From Bacillota bacterium (GTDB lineage: Bacteria > Bacillota > Clostridia > Peptostreptococcales > Anaerovoracaceae), in the NCBI GenBank assembly GCA_030525285.1, contig JAUNFA010000003.1, positions 1 to 64,000 on the forward strand: a stretch of 64,000 nt of DNA, written 5' to 3'. The notes beneath the pieces were generated by a model. The model was not told the origin of the DNA. It worked only from the letters and a program-made list of their open reading frames with translations, and did no database searches. Of this stretch, positions 27,736 through 36,972 are shown in pieces. The position numbers and the translations under genes are program-made. How positions within the stretch are numbered: position 1 is the first letter of the stretch; every line of letters starts with the position of its first letter.

Positions 27736-29790
27736 ATGAATATGGAAAATATAAAAAAGCGAATAATGATTGTTGATGACAACAGCCTTAACAGAGAAAT
27801 GTTGCATGAAATATTGTCAGATACTTACGATATTATCGAAGCGGAGAACGGACAGGTGGCTTTGGATATTCTTGAGGACGGCAATATGAGTGACATCGAT
27901 CTCATAATGCTGGATCTTTCGATGCCTGTTATGGACGGTTTCAGTTGCCTGAAGCATATCAAAAATAATGAGATGCTTAGGTTCATTCCAGTGATAGTAG
28001 TGCCCCAGAGGAGCAACAGGGATAATGAAATTAAGGCGCTTAAGATGGGTGCAATGGATTTCATATCAAAGCCTTACATACCTGAAATAGTGAAACATAG
28101 AGTAGATAACATAATTAAGCTTAGAGAAGACGTAGCATTCGCACATCAGTACAGATACGATCAGCTTACGGGAATGTATACATGCAAATATTTTTTCTAT
28201 GAGGTCAGGAAGTGTCTGGATGCAACTCCCGATATTGAATACAATCTGGTAGCCTCGAATATCGTTAATTTCAATTTGTATAATGAACTGGTTAGGTACA
28301 AGAAATCCAACAAGACTATTGAGAAGATGGCAGATATATTGAATGGGGCCATGGGTGAATCGGAAATCTGTGGAAGATTCGGAATAGATAGATTTGTTGT
28401 GTTTATTGAACGTAGTAAGGAAGAAGCTATTCGTGAGAAATTCATGAATATGGGGCATATTGACATATTAAGAGGACAGATAGTCAAATGGGGAATCTAT
28501 GAAATAGATGACAAAAGTTTGGATATAGATATAATGTGTAACAGAGCTTTTATGGCTGCGGATAGTATCAAGAAAACATATAATGAAGATATTGCTGTAT
28601 ATGATGATGAGCTTAAAAACAAAAGGCTGAGAGAAAATTCGATTACCGAGTGTATGGAAGATGCTATATGCAACGAACAGTTTGATATCGTATATCAGCC
28701 TATATACGAGACTGACAGTGGCCGTATGGCAGGTGCAGAGGCATTGGTCAGATGGAATAACCCGAAACTTGGTTGCATAGCTCCGGCAGAATTCATTCCA
28801 ATTTTTGAAAAAAACGGATTCATAACCAATCTGGACAAGTATGTCGTCGAGAGGGTTTGTAATCAGCTCAGCAAATGGAAAGACGGTGGGCTGAATCTGC
28901 TACCGGTATCGGTGAATCTGTCACGTGCAGATCTCTATTCTAAGGATATTACAGAATATATTGTGAACTGCGTTCATAATTACGATCTCACTGTATCGGA
29001 TTTGTGCGTTGAGATAACAGAAAGTGCGTATATGGATTATCCGTCTTATATTATAAACATAGTCGAGAAAATGAGAAAGAGCGGACTTATTGTAGAACTT
29101 GATGACTTCGGCAGCGGATATTCATCGCTTAACATGCTTAACGAAATAAGTGTGGATATTCTCAAAATGGACATGAAGTTCATTAATTCCGATACACAGA
29201 GGAAGGCACAGCACAGAATTGTCCAGATTATTGCCCGACTGGCAAAATGTATGAATCTGAAAATTGTTGCAGAAGGTGTAGAAACAAAAGAGCAGCTTAT
29301 GCAGGTTCGTTCTGTAGGATGCGATTATGTGCAGGGATATGTTTTTTCCAAACCTTTGCCTGCTGACGAATTTGAAAAACTTCTAAAAGGAAATCATATT
29401 ATAAAACGCCCGTGGGACAATGGGGAATATAAGCCTGCGATACTTGTTGCAGACGTTGATGTTGAGTATGTTAAAAGAGTAAAGTCCGCGCTGGAAGAGG
29501 ATTTTGAGATAATCAGTGCTGTAAACTGCCAGGATGCGGAAGATTGTCTTAATAAGAAGGTTTCTGCGGCGATAATAGGCGTTGATTTGCCCGGTGATAA
29601 GGAAAGTCTGCGAAAGAAACTGGATCAGGGCGAAGTCAGGATTCCTGCGATTTCAGTACTGCCTTTTGAGGCTGTAGCTGATTATCCCCTCGATCGAATT
29701 TTGGGTGATGATTATGTCTGCAGGAAGCATCCGGTATCGGATTTAAAGAAACGAATAGTGGATTTAATCAGTACTGTGGAAAGAACATAA
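27736..29790 (+). CDS. REC-GGDEF(degenerate)-EAL-REC-like c-di-GMP phosphodiesterase
   Basis: 684 residues. The N-terminal receiver (about 8-130) has the acidic pair DD at its start, phospho-Asp in LDLSMPVMDG and Lys in SKPY. A GGDEF-like domain follows (about 140-290), but the active-site motif reads RFGIDRF, so it should not make c-di-GMP. The EAL domain (about 310-560) is intact: EALVRW, VNLSRADLY, EITES, DDFGSGYSS, AEGVETKEQ. The C-terminal 110 residues resemble a receiver without a clear phospho-Asp. It likely degrades c-di-GMP. The first in-frame Met is used; the ribosome-binding site is weak. Confidence 0.85.
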   Translation: MNMENIKKRIMIVDDNSLNREMLHEILSDTYDIIEAENGQVALDILEDGNMSDIDLIMLDLSMPVMDGFSCLKHIKNNEMLRFIPVIVVPQRSNRDNEIKALKMGAMDFISKPYIPEIVKHRVDNIIKLREDVAFAHQYRYDQLTGMYTCKYFFYEVRKCLDATPDIEYNLVASNIVNFNLYNELVRYKKSNKTIEKMADILNGAMGESEICGRFGIDRFVVFIERSKEEAIREKFMNMGHIDILRGQIVKWGIYEIDDKSLDIDIMCNRAFMAADSIKKTYNEDIAVYDDELKNKRLRENSITECMEDAICNEQFDIVYQPIYETDSGRMAGAEALVRWNNPKLGCIAPAEFIPIFEKNGFITNLDKYVVERVCNQLSKWKDGGLNLLPVSVNLSRADLYSKDITEYIVNCVHNYDLTVSDLCVEITESAYMDYPSYIINIVEKMRKSGLIVELDDFGSGYSSLNMLNEISVDILKMDMKFINSDTQRKAQHRIVQIIARLAKCMNLKIVAEGVETKEQLMQVRSVGCDYVQGYVFSKPLPADEFEKLLKGNHIIKRPWDNGEYKPAILVADVDVEYVKRVKSALEEDFEIISAVNCQDAEDCLNKKVSAAIIGVDLPGDKESLRKKLDQGEVRIPAISVLPFEAVADYPLDRILGDDYVCRKHPVSDLKKRIVDLISTVERT

Positions 29791-29808
29791 AAGAAATTTT
29801 AATATTAG

Positions 29809-29834
29809 AGAGCTCCTTCTTTTGAAGGAGCTCT
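29809..29834 (+). terminator. Hairpin terminator after the EAL gene
   Basis: An 11-bp perfect stem (29809-29819 with 29824-29834) closed by TTTT. The following T-tract is short and interrupted, so termination may be partial. Confidence 0.6.
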
Positions 29835-29951
29835 TAGCATTTGTGTGCCGTAAGTATTGGAATTTCAATACTTAGCAAATATAAGCTGTTGCCGATTTCT
29901 GAAAAATTCGAATCGTTGAAGATTTTTGTATAAATTATTTTAAACTAAGAC

Positions 29952-29982
29952 TTGAAATATTCTGAAAATATGTTACTATAAT
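29952..29982 (+). promoter_or_regulatory. Possible promoter for the amidohydrolase gene
   Basis: TTGAAA (29952-29957) and TATAAT (29977-29982) with a 19-base spacer, longer than ideal. It lies in an AT-rich 259-base gap between the terminator and the gene. Confidence 0.45.
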
Positions 29983-29987
29983 GTTAT

Positions 29988-30010
29988 GTAACTGGTTTCA
30001 CACCGTTTAC
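29988..30010. promoter_or_regulatory. Operator-like imperfect palindrome
   Basis: GTAACTGGT and ACCGTTTAC are 9-base arms (7 of 9 symmetric) around five bases. It lies directly after the putative -10, where a repressor would block transcription. The GTTTAC half-site resembles LacI-family operators; the LacI protein at 25552 is a candidate binder. Confidence 0.35.
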
Positions 30011-30049
30011 AAAATAATACTTCATCAAATATAAAGGAGGATGAATAGA

Positions 30050-31345
30050 ATGTATAAGTGTAGTTTAGAAAGAATGTCAGACAAAATTAGAACTATGTCA
30101 AAGTTTGGTGATGCTGGTCACGGTGGTATTACAAGATACTCACTTTCAGCTGAAGCAATGATGGCAAGAAAAGAATTCAAGAAGAGAATGGAAGCTATTG
30201 GCGCTACAGTAGAATGCGACGATGTAGCTTGCATGTACGCAACAATTCCTGGTTCAGATCCAGATGCAAAGAGAATCGTAATGGCTTCACACTGTGACTC
30301 AGTAAAGAACGGCGGTAACTACGATGGTATCCTGGGTGTTATGACTGGTATGGAAGTTCTCGAAACAGTAGTAGCAGAAAACATTCCGCACAGACATCCA
30401 CTTACAGCAATGATTTGGACTAACGAAGAAGGTTCACTGTATCCACCTGCAATGATGGTATCAGGTATCATTTGCTATGACTACCTTCCTGATTCACTGA
30501 AGCCAAACTTCGAATATGACAACATGATGGCTTCAACTCCAATGGATGAATCACCATATGCAAACTTTGGCGAAGCACTGGCTGCTTGCGAATTCACAGG
30601 TCCTAAGGAAAACAGACTTAGCCCTGACAAGTATTGCGCAATGTTCGAAACACATCTGGAACAGGGTCCTATCCTCGAAGATGCAGGTAACGAAATCGGT
30701 GCTGTACAGCTGGTAATGGGTATGTTCAACTATGCAATCAGAATGCATGGATTCGCAGCTCACGCTGGTACATTCCCAATGGCTAAGAGACATGATGCTC
30801 TGTATGCAATGGCAAGCTTCTTATGCGAACTGCACAAGAGATATGATGCATACAATGCAGAAATCGTAGCAGCAGGCGGAGATGAATTTGTATACACTAC
30901 TGGTGAAATCAATGTTCACCCTTGTATCCACACAGTAATTCCTGACGAAGCTTACATGTCACTGGACGTAAGACATCCTGAAGACGAAGTAAGAGCTAAG
31001 TGCATGGACATCCTGAAGGAACTGGCTGGACAGGATTGGTGTCAGTGTAAGTGCGAAATCGAAGAACAGTGGGTAAGAGATACTGTACCATTCGATTCAA
31101 GACTGATAGGATTCGTAGAAGAAGCAATGGAAGAAATGGGAGCTAAGTGGCAGAAGATTTACTCAGGAGCTGGACATGATGCTCAGTTCTGCGCTTATGT
31201 AATCCCAACAACTATGATATTCGCAAGAACTCTTAAGGGACTTTCACACTGTGAAGACGAAAGAGTATCAGATGAAGACTGCACATTAGCAGCTACTGCT
31301 GCACTGAATGCTGTTCTCAAGTGCGACGCATCAGACGAATTCTAA
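30050..31345 (+). CDS. M20-family amidohydrolase, probable N-carbamoyl-beta-alanine amidohydrolase
   Basis: 431 residues of the metallopeptidase M20 carbamoylase group (beta-ureidopropionase, allantoate amidohydrolase, N-carbamoyl-amino-acid hydrolase). Metal-site motifs: ASHCDSVKNGGNYDG near residue 81, TNEEGS near 124, HLEQGP near 200, GFAAHAGTFPM near 230, and SGAGHDAQF near 376. The next genes are preT and preA, so hydrolysis of N-carbamoyl-beta-alanine from uracil breakdown is the best guess. The ATG at 30050 has AAAGGAGG nine bases upstream; an ATG at 30041 abuts that site. Glu is almost always GAA and Lys AAG, as in preTA, suggesting high expression. Confidence 0.85.
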   Translation: MYKCSLERMSDKIRTMSKFGDAGHGGITRYSLSAEAMMARKEFKKRMEAIGATVECDDVACMYATIPGSDPDAKRIVMASHCDSVKNGGNYDGILGVMTGMEVLETVVAENIPHRHPLTAMIWTNEEGSLYPPAMMVSGIICYDYLPDSLKPNFEYDNMMASTPMDESPYANFGEALAACEFTGPKENRLSPDKYCAMFETHLEQGPILEDAGNEIGAVQLVMGMFNYAIRMHGFAAHAGTFPMAKRHDALYAMASFLCELHKRYDAYNAEIVAAGGDEFVYTTGEINVHPCIHTVIPDEAYMSLDVRHPEDEVRAKCMDILKELAGQDWCQCKCEIEEQWVRDTVPFDSRLIGFVEEAMEEMGAKWQKIYSGAGHDAQFCAYVIPTTMIFARTLKGLSHCEDERVSDEDCTLAATAALNAVLKCDASDEF

Positions 31346-31371
31346 ACAAATTCATTATAGATTTGTTAGTT

Positions 31372-31407
31372 AAAACCGACGAGACCACGTTGGTCTCGTC
31401 GGTTTTC
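31372..31407 (+). terminator. Strong rho-independent terminator after the amidohydrolase
   Basis: A 16-bp perfect stem (31372-31387 with 31391-31406) with a three-base loop and A-run/T-run flanks. It separates the amidohydrolase from preT, so preTA probably also has its own promoter. Confidence 0.85.
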
Positions 31408-31490
31408 GTATAAATTATCAATTATGTGGAATTTTCAATTAGGTGATAATGAAGCAGAACGATAGATACGTAAAAAAAGGAGGAGTTAAA

Positions 31491-32756
31491 TTGAGTAAAG
31501 TAGTAAAAGCAGATTATACTGCAGAAGCTGTAGCTGGTTTCAACTCAAGAACAGCTTTAGAAGAAGCAGCAAGATGTCTGTTGTGCCACGACGCACCATG
31601 TAGCAAGGGGTGCCCAGCTGGAACTGACCCAGCAAAGTTCATCAGATCAATCAGATTTAGAAACGTTAGAGGCGCGGCTGAGACAATCAGAGAAAACAAC
31701 ATTCTGGGCGGAACTTGTGCAAGAGTTTGTCCATACGACAATCTTTGTGAAGAAGCTTGTTCAAGATGCGGTATCGATAAGCCTATTGAAATCGGCAAGC
31801 TGCAGAGATTTGCCATTGAACAGGAAGAAGCATTAGGCATGAAGACTTTATCAGTTCCTGCTGAAAAGAAGGTCGGCAAGGTTGCTTGCGTAGGCGCTGG
31901 TCCTGCTTCACTGGCAGTAGCATCAGAACTGGCTAAGGAAGGATACGATGTAACAATTTATGAAAGAGAAGCTAAGGCAGGCGGTATGCTGACTTACGGC
32001 ATCGTTCCAAGCAGACTTCCACAGTCAGTAGTAGACTATGACATTTCAAAGGTTGAAGAACTTGGCGTTAAGTTCGTATTCAACACAGAAGTTAAGGCAG
32101 CAGACCTCGAAGCATTTGATGCAGCATTTATCGGTGTTGGTCTGTGGGGACCTAACGTTCCTGAAATTGCAGGTAACGATCTTCCTGGAGTATACGCAGC
32201 AGTAGATTATCTGAAGGCAGCAAGAAGTGGAGCTGAAGGCTTCAATGCTGGCAACAGAGTACTGGTTGTAGGCGGCGGTGACGTAGCTGTTGACTGTGCG
32301 GTAACTGCTAAGCTGAATGGCGCAGAAGACGTTAAAATCGTTTACAGAAGAACTATTGAAGAAGCTCCTGGTAACCTTAACGAATTCCACTATGCTCTTT
32401 CACTGGGAATCGGCATGACAACAGGAATGGCTCCTGACTCAATCGTTGGAGACGGCAAGGTTGAAGCTGTTAATTTCAAGGGATTCAGAGACGAAGCTGC
32501 TAAGCTGACTCTGAGCGCAGATACAATTGTATTCGCAACAGGCCAGAAGGCTGAAGACGTTAGTGCAATTGCAGGCGTTGAAGTAACTGATAAGAAGACT
32601 GTTGCAGCAGATGATAATGGAATCACTAATGTAGACGGCATCTTCTCAGCCGGAGACGTTGTAAATGGTGGTAAGACTGTAGTAGAAGCAGTAGCAGCCG
32701 GTAAGGTGGCAGCATTCTCCATCATGCAGTACCTTGAAAAGAAAGGAGTGAAATAG
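31491..32756 (+). CDS. preT: NAD-dependent dihydropyrimidine dehydrogenase subunit PreT
   Basis: Flavin/iron-sulfur subunit that passes NADH electrons to PreA for uracil and thymine reduction. The 421 residues open with cysteine clusters CLLCHDAPCSKGC (near 24) and CARVCPYDNLCEEAC (near 73), then FAD- and NAD-binding folds (VACVGAGPASLAVA near 125, VLVVGGGDVAVD near 258) and SAGDVVNGGKTVVEAV near 385. It matches E. coli PreT throughout. I choose TTG at 31491 because AAAAAAGGAGGAG ends seven bases before it; GTG at 31443 and ATG at 31449 lack such a site. Confidence 0.92.
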   Translation: MSKVVKADYTAEAVAGFNSRTALEEAARCLLCHDAPCSKGCPAGTDPAKFIRSIRFRNVRGAAETIRENNILGGTCARVCPYDNLCEEACSRCGIDKPIEIGKLQRFAIEQEEALGMKTLSVPAEKKVGKVACVGAGPASLAVASELAKEGYDVTIYEREAKAGGMLTYGIVPSRLPQSVVDYDISKVEELGVKFVFNTEVKAADLEAFDAAFIGVGLWGPNVPEIAGNDLPGVYAAVDYLKAARSGAEGFNAGNRVLVVGGGDVAVDCAVTAKLNGAEDVKIVYRRTIEEAPGNLNEFHYALSLGIGMTTGMAPDSIVGDGKVEAVNFKGFRDEAAKLTLSADTIVFATGQKAEDVSAIAGVEVTDKKTVAADDNGITNVDGIFSAGDVVNGGKTVVEAVAAGKVAAFSIMQYLEKKGVK

Positions 32757-32757
32757 A

Positions 32758-34014
32758 ATGGCAATTAATAAGGATTTATCAATTAGCTATATGGGAACAA
32801 ATTTCCAGAACCCATTCTGCCTTTCATCATCACCGGTAGGTAGTAACTATGAAATGGTTGCTAAATGTTTTGAAACTGGTTGGGGTGGAGTATTCTACAA
32901 GACTGTAGGTATCTTCGTAGCAGATGAATGTTCACCAAGATTCGACCAGACTAACAAGGAAGGACTTCCTTGGGTTGGATTCAAAAACATGGAACAGATT
33001 TCAGATAAGCCAACTGAGCTGAACTTTGAAAACATGTACAAGCTGCAGAGAGATTACCCTGATCATGTAGTAATTCCTTCAATCATGGGTTCAAGTGATG
33101 AAGAGTGGAAGCAGCTTGCTAAGATGTGCGACGAAATGGGTGCACCAATGATCGAAGGTAACTTCTCATGTCCTCAGATGACAAGCCATGCAATGGGATC
33201 AGACGTAGGTACTAACCCTGAACTGGTTAAGAAGTACTGCCAGGCTGTATCAAGCACAACTAAAATTCCGTTCATCGCTAAGATGACACCAAACATTACA
33301 ACAATGGAAATTCCTGCAAGAGCTGCTCTTGAAGGCGGTGCTGCTGGTGTTTCAACAATCAATACAATCAAGTCAATTACTAACATCGATTTCGAAAACT
33401 GCACAGCAATGCCTGTAGTTGACGGTAAGTCATCAATTTCAGGTTACTCAGGTGCTGCAGTTAAGCCAATCGCTCTGAGATTTATCGCTAACCTGCTTCA
33501 GGATGAAATTATCGGTAAGACTGAAGTTTCAGGTATTGGTGGTATCGAAACTTGGAGAGATGCTGCTGAATTCATGGCATTAGGTTGCAGAAACTTACAG
33601 GTTACTACAGCTATCATGCAGTATGGATACAGAATCGTAGAAGATATGAAGAATGGTCTCATGCACTTCATGGATGAAAAGGGCTACAACAAGCTTGATG
33701 ACTTCATCGGATGTGCACTGGGCAACATCATTCCTGCAGAAGATCTTAACAGAGACTTCAAAATCCTGCCTTCATTCTCAGATGAAAAGTGCGTAGGATG
33801 CGGAAGATGTTATGTATCATGCTATGACGCAGCACACCAGGCAATTGACTGGAATGAAGAAAAGAGAAGACCTGAGCTGAAAGATGACAAGTGCGTAGGT
33901 TGTCACCTCTGTCTGAATGTATGTCCTGTTAAGGATTGCATCACTCCTGGAGAAATCGTATGGAAGGAAGGCAGACAGCATAAGGAAATCGCTCTTAAGC
34001 ACAAATATGACTAA
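32758..34014 (+). CDS. preA: NAD-dependent dihydropyrimidine dehydrogenase subunit PreA
   Basis: FMN subunit that reduces the pyrimidine ring to dihydropyrimidine. The 418 residues contain GNFSCPQMTSHAMGSDVG near 133, NGKSSISGYSG-like DGKSSISGYSGAAVKP near 225, and two C-terminal 4Fe-4S motifs, CVGCGRCYVSCYD near 344 and CVGCHLCLNVCPV near 380. It matches E. coli PreA closely in all these segments. Starts one base after preT with AAAGGAG upstream. With PreT it carries out step one of reductive pyrimidine catabolism; step two (dihydropyrimidinase) is not encoded here. Confidence 0.94.
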   Translation: MAINKDLSISYMGTNFQNPFCLSSSPVGSNYEMVAKCFETGWGGVFYKTVGIFVADECSPRFDQTNKEGLPWVGFKNMEQISDKPTELNFENMYKLQRDYPDHVVIPSIMGSSDEEWKQLAKMCDEMGAPMIEGNFSCPQMTSHAMGSDVGTNPELVKKYCQAVSSTTKIPFIAKMTPNITTMEIPARAALEGGAAGVSTINTIKSITNIDFENCTAMPVVDGKSSISGYSGAAVKPIALRFIANLLQDEIIGKTEVSGIGGIETWRDAAEFMALGCRNLQVTTAIMQYGYRIVEDMKNGLMHFMDEKGYNKLDDFIGCALGNIIPAEDLNRDFKILPSFSDEKCVGCGRCYVSCYDAAHQAIDWNEEKRRPELKDDKCVGCHLCLNVCPVKDCITPGEIVWKEGRQHKEIALKHKYD

Positions 34015-34045
34015 ACAGTAGAACTACACTTAAGCTTATATCATG

Positions 34046-34079
34046 AAGAAAGACCATCGGCATTCCGACGGTCTTTCTT
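34046..34079 (+). terminator. Terminator after preA
   Basis: A 15-bp stem with one mismatch (34046-34060 with 34065-34079) and a four-base loop. The 3' arm ends in a T-rich stretch. Confidence 0.75.
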
Positions 34080-34134
34080 GCATAATGGCCATAAATTGAA
34101 CAGTCATAAAGAGCCGTAATATAAGTCAAGAATT

Positions 34135-34163
34135 TTGACGTGGTATAGTGAGAGGTGTATAAT
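34135..34163 (+). promoter_or_regulatory. Sigma-A type promoter for the beta-CASP nuclease gene
   Basis: TTGACG (34135-34140), a 17-base spacer, TATAAT (34158-34163). The gene starts 38 bases downstream, after an AAAGGAG. Confidence 0.85.
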
Positions 34164-34201
34164 GAACTCAAGTTTATTGGTGAACCAAAAGGAGCAGAAA
34201 A

Positions 34202-35881
34202 ATGAAAATTCAATTTTGCGGAGCATCAGACGGCGTGACCGGATCATGCCATTTAATAAAGACAGAAAAACATCAGATTTTGCTGGACTGCGGACAGTTT
34301 CAGGGTGGTAAGGCAGAAGAGCTCAAGAACTTTGAAGACTTTCCTTTTGACCCGGCAGAAATAGATTGCATGATATTAAGCCATGCACATATAGACCATT
34401 GCGGCAGAATACCCCTGCTTATTAACAGAGGGTTCAAAGGCGAAATTTACTGTACAGATGCTACAGCAGATCTCCTTGAGGTAATGCTGAAGGATAGCGG
34501 ATATATCCATGAGAAGGAAGCTGAGTGGAAGAACAAGAAGAATCAGAGAGCTGGTAAACCTCTTGTAGAACCGCTTTATACATTTAACGATGCAGTGGAT
34601 GCTCTCAAATTTGTCAAACCTGTTCTTTATGACCAGCTTATAGACCTGAATGACGAGATGAAAATTGTATTTAATGACGCAGGTCATATTCTCGGCTCAG
34701 CAATAACAGAAATATGGGTTGCAGAAGGTGATGAAGTATCCAAGATTGTATTTACCGGAGACCTTGGAGTAATGGAAAGACCAATTCTAAGAAACCCTGT
34801 CAAAATCAAAAAGGCTGACTATGTAATCATGGAGACTACATACGGCAACAGACTTCATCCGAGTAATTCTCTTAATGTTAAGGAGCTTATGGACATTATT
34901 CGTAAAACTGCCAAGAGAGGTGGAACTACAGTAATTCCTTCATTTGCTGTGGGCAGAACCCAGGAGCTCATATACGAACTTAACAGAGTGTACGAATCGG
35001 ATAACGAATATCGCAAAGACTTTGAAGATCTCATGGTATATGTAGACAGCCCTATGGCAACTACAGCCACTGAAGTTTTCAAGAGAAACGCACAGGTTTT
35101 TGATGAAGAAACCAAGGAATATATTACGAACGGAGACAACCCTCTGGATTTCAAGAATCTTCAGTTTACCAGATCCAGTCAGGAATCGATGATGCTCAAT
35201 GCCAATAATAAGCCGAAGATAATCATATCGGCCAGTGGCATGTGTGAAGCCGGAAGAATCAGGCATCACCTTAAGCACAACCTTTGGGATCCGAGAAACA
35301 GCATTATTTTCGTAGGATATCAGGCAGAGGGGACATTAGGTAGACTTCTGGTTGAAGGTGCCAAGGAAATCACACTTTTTAACGAAAAAATCGAATGCAG
35401 AGCAGAGATCCACAATCTGGAGGGCTTCTCAGGTCATGCTGACAGAGACGGACTAATCGACTGGCTTAAGTATATGCAAAAGGAGCCTAAGCAGATTTTC
35501 CTGGTACACGGTGAAATGGATGTAAAAGAAGAGTTCGCCAAAACTGTTAAAGAGGAAGTGGGTTTTGACACAGTAGTTGTCAGAGGAAATTCCGAATATG
35601 AACTCATCAAAGATGAGATGATTACCACCAAGGAAGCCGCCGAAAAGGAAATTGATGAGGGAACTCTTAATACAACCAATTCAAATATCTTCGGAGTACA
35701 CAGAAGAATTGAAGATATACTTTACAATGCGCGTCAGGCACTTTATGATGAGAATATATCTCAAGAGAAGCTGGCTAAAATCAATAATATCGTAATAGAG
35801 CTGGAAAAAGACACAATGAATCTTGGTGCAGCAATAGCGGAACATGATGATAAAGAGTCTCTTGATAAGACGTTAGAATAA
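34202..35881 (+). CDS. MBL-fold beta-CASP RNA-processing exonuclease
   Basis: 559 residues of the CPSF73-like bacterial beta-CASP group. The metal motif HAHIDH is at residues 61-66; GHILGSA near 161 and the Asp of TGDLG near 187 add ligands. The beta-CASP region holds PSFAVGRTQE near 245 and ISASGMCEAGR near 340, and the C-terminal HGE and FSGHAD motifs are typical of RNA-metabolising enzymes. Distinct from RNase J by length and lack of its C-terminal domain. It stands as its own transcription unit behind a strong promoter. Confidence 0.88.
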   Translation: MKIQFCGASDGVTGSCHLIKTEKHQILLDCGQFQGGKAEELKNFEDFPFDPAEIDCMILSHAHIDHCGRIPLLINRGFKGEIYCTDATADLLEVMLKDSGYIHEKEAEWKNKKNQRAGKPLVEPLYTFNDAVDALKFVKPVLYDQLIDLNDEMKIVFNDAGHILGSAITEIWVAEGDEVSKIVFTGDLGVMERPILRNPVKIKKADYVIMETTYGNRLHPSNSLNVKELMDIIRKTAKRGGTTVIPSFAVGRTQELIYELNRVYESDNEYRKDFEDLMVYVDSPMATTATEVFKRNAQVFDEETKEYITNGDNPLDFKNLQFTRSSQESMMLNANNKPKIIISASGMCEAGRIRHHLKHNLWDPRNSIIFVGYQAEGTLGRLLVEGAKEITLFNEKIECRAEIHNLEGFSGHADRDGLIDWLKYMQKEPKQIFLVHGEMDVKEEFAKTVKEEVGFDTVVVRGNSEYELIKDEMITTKEAAEKEIDEGTLNTTNSNIFGVHRRIEDILYNARQALYDENISQEKLAKINNIVIELEKDTMNLGAAIAEHDDKESLDKTLE

Positions 35882-35906
35882 CTCTATAATAGGCTTAGAG
35901 TTTTAT
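35880..35906 (+). terminator. Weak hairpin between the nuclease and homoserine dehydrogenase genes
   Basis: AACTCTA and TAGAGTT form a 7-bp stem with a nine-base loop, followed by TTAT. It may only attenuate. A TATAAT inside it could instead belong to a promoter for the next gene. Confidence 0.35.
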
Positions 35907-35924
35907 GTGAAGAGGAGAATTATT

Positions 35925-36959
35925 ATGAAAACTATAAGGGTTGCATTAATTGGTTTTGGAAGTGTTGCACAGTCTTTTACAAGACTTCTTCTTGAGAAGG
36001 AGAAGGAAATTAAGGCAAAGTATGACACAAGTATCCAGATTGTTGCAATTGCAACAAAAACACGAGGAATTGTTGTAGATGCCTGGGGAATTGACATTTC
36101 ACGTGCACTTGGCGTTATAGACAGCAATGAAGCTTTCCCTGAAAGCCGTAAGTCCAAGATACAGAGCAGTGCTCTGGAAGTGGCGCAGACTGTTGATTAC
36201 GATGTTCTCATCGAGCTGACACCACTTGAATACGCTTCAGGACATACAGCTACAACTCATATTGAAGCGGCTCTCAAGAGAGGCAAGCATGTTATCTGTG
36301 CCAACAAGGGACCTCTGGCATGGCATTTCAGAGAACTCAATGAAATGGCTAAGGAGAAGAACTGCAAGTTCAGATACGAGTCAGCAGTAATGGATGGAAC
36401 ACCTGTATTTAACAGTGTAAGAGAGAATCTTCAGCTTTGTCAGGTTATTGAAGTCAAGGGTATCCTGAGCAGATCACTCAACTACATGCTTAGCGGCATG
36501 GAAAGAGGCATGAGCAAGGAAGATATACTGGAAGAGGGCAAGAATCGCGGATTTATTGAGGCCAATATGGAAGAGGATTTATCCGGAAGAGAATCCCTTG
36601 TTAAGATTATTGCTCTGGCGAATGCAATGATGGATGCGGGCCTTACTCCTGCAGACAGCGAGGCAGTTGAACTTAAATGTTCAGATGAAATTACTCATGA
36701 ATGGATTGCAGAAGCCAAAGAGAGAGGCAACGTAATCAAATATATCTGCAGAGCATATCGCAAAGACGGCAAGATTTGCGTAAGCGTAGGACCTGAAGAA
36801 ATCAGCGCATATGACATGTATGCATCAGTATCAGGAACAAGCTTGGGTGTGTCAATTACAACAGACCTTATGGGAACAGTAACCATAATTGAAGAAGCAT
36901 CAGATATTGATCAGACCGGCTATGGTGTAATGGCAGACCTGATTTCAATAATCAAATAA
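35925..36959 (+). CDS. Homoserine dehydrogenase family protein
   Basis: 344 residues: an N-terminal NAD(P)-binding fold (VALIGFGSVAQSF near residue 6), the ANKGPLA segment near 127, and a catalytic domain with MDGTPVFNSVRENL near 159, GILSRSLNYML near 183 and an NxEEDLSGRE-like stretch near 216 (the Asp-x-x-Gly active region). No C-terminal ACT domain, so no obvious feedback site. Homoserine dehydrogenase is the likely role; no other threonine or methionine gene is nearby. AGAGGAG precedes the ATG at 35925, so a GTG at 35907 is rejected. Confidence 0.8.
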   Translation: MKTIRVALIGFGSVAQSFTRLLLEKEKEIKAKYDTSIQIVAIATKTRGIVVDAWGIDISRALGVIDSNEAFPESRKSKIQSSALEVAQTVDYDVLIELTPLEYASGHTATTHIEAALKRGKHVICANKGPLAWHFRELNEMAKEKNCKFRYESAVMDGTPVFNSVRENLQLCQVIEVKGILSRSLNYMLSGMERGMSKEDILEEGKNRGFIEANMEEDLSGRESLVKIIALANAMMDAGLTPADSEAVELKCSDEITHEWIAEAKERGNVIKYICRAYRKDGKICVSVGPEEISAYDMYASVSGTSLGVSITTDLMGTVTIIEEASDIDQTGYGVMADLISIIK

Positions 36960-36972
36960 TAGAATCAATAAT

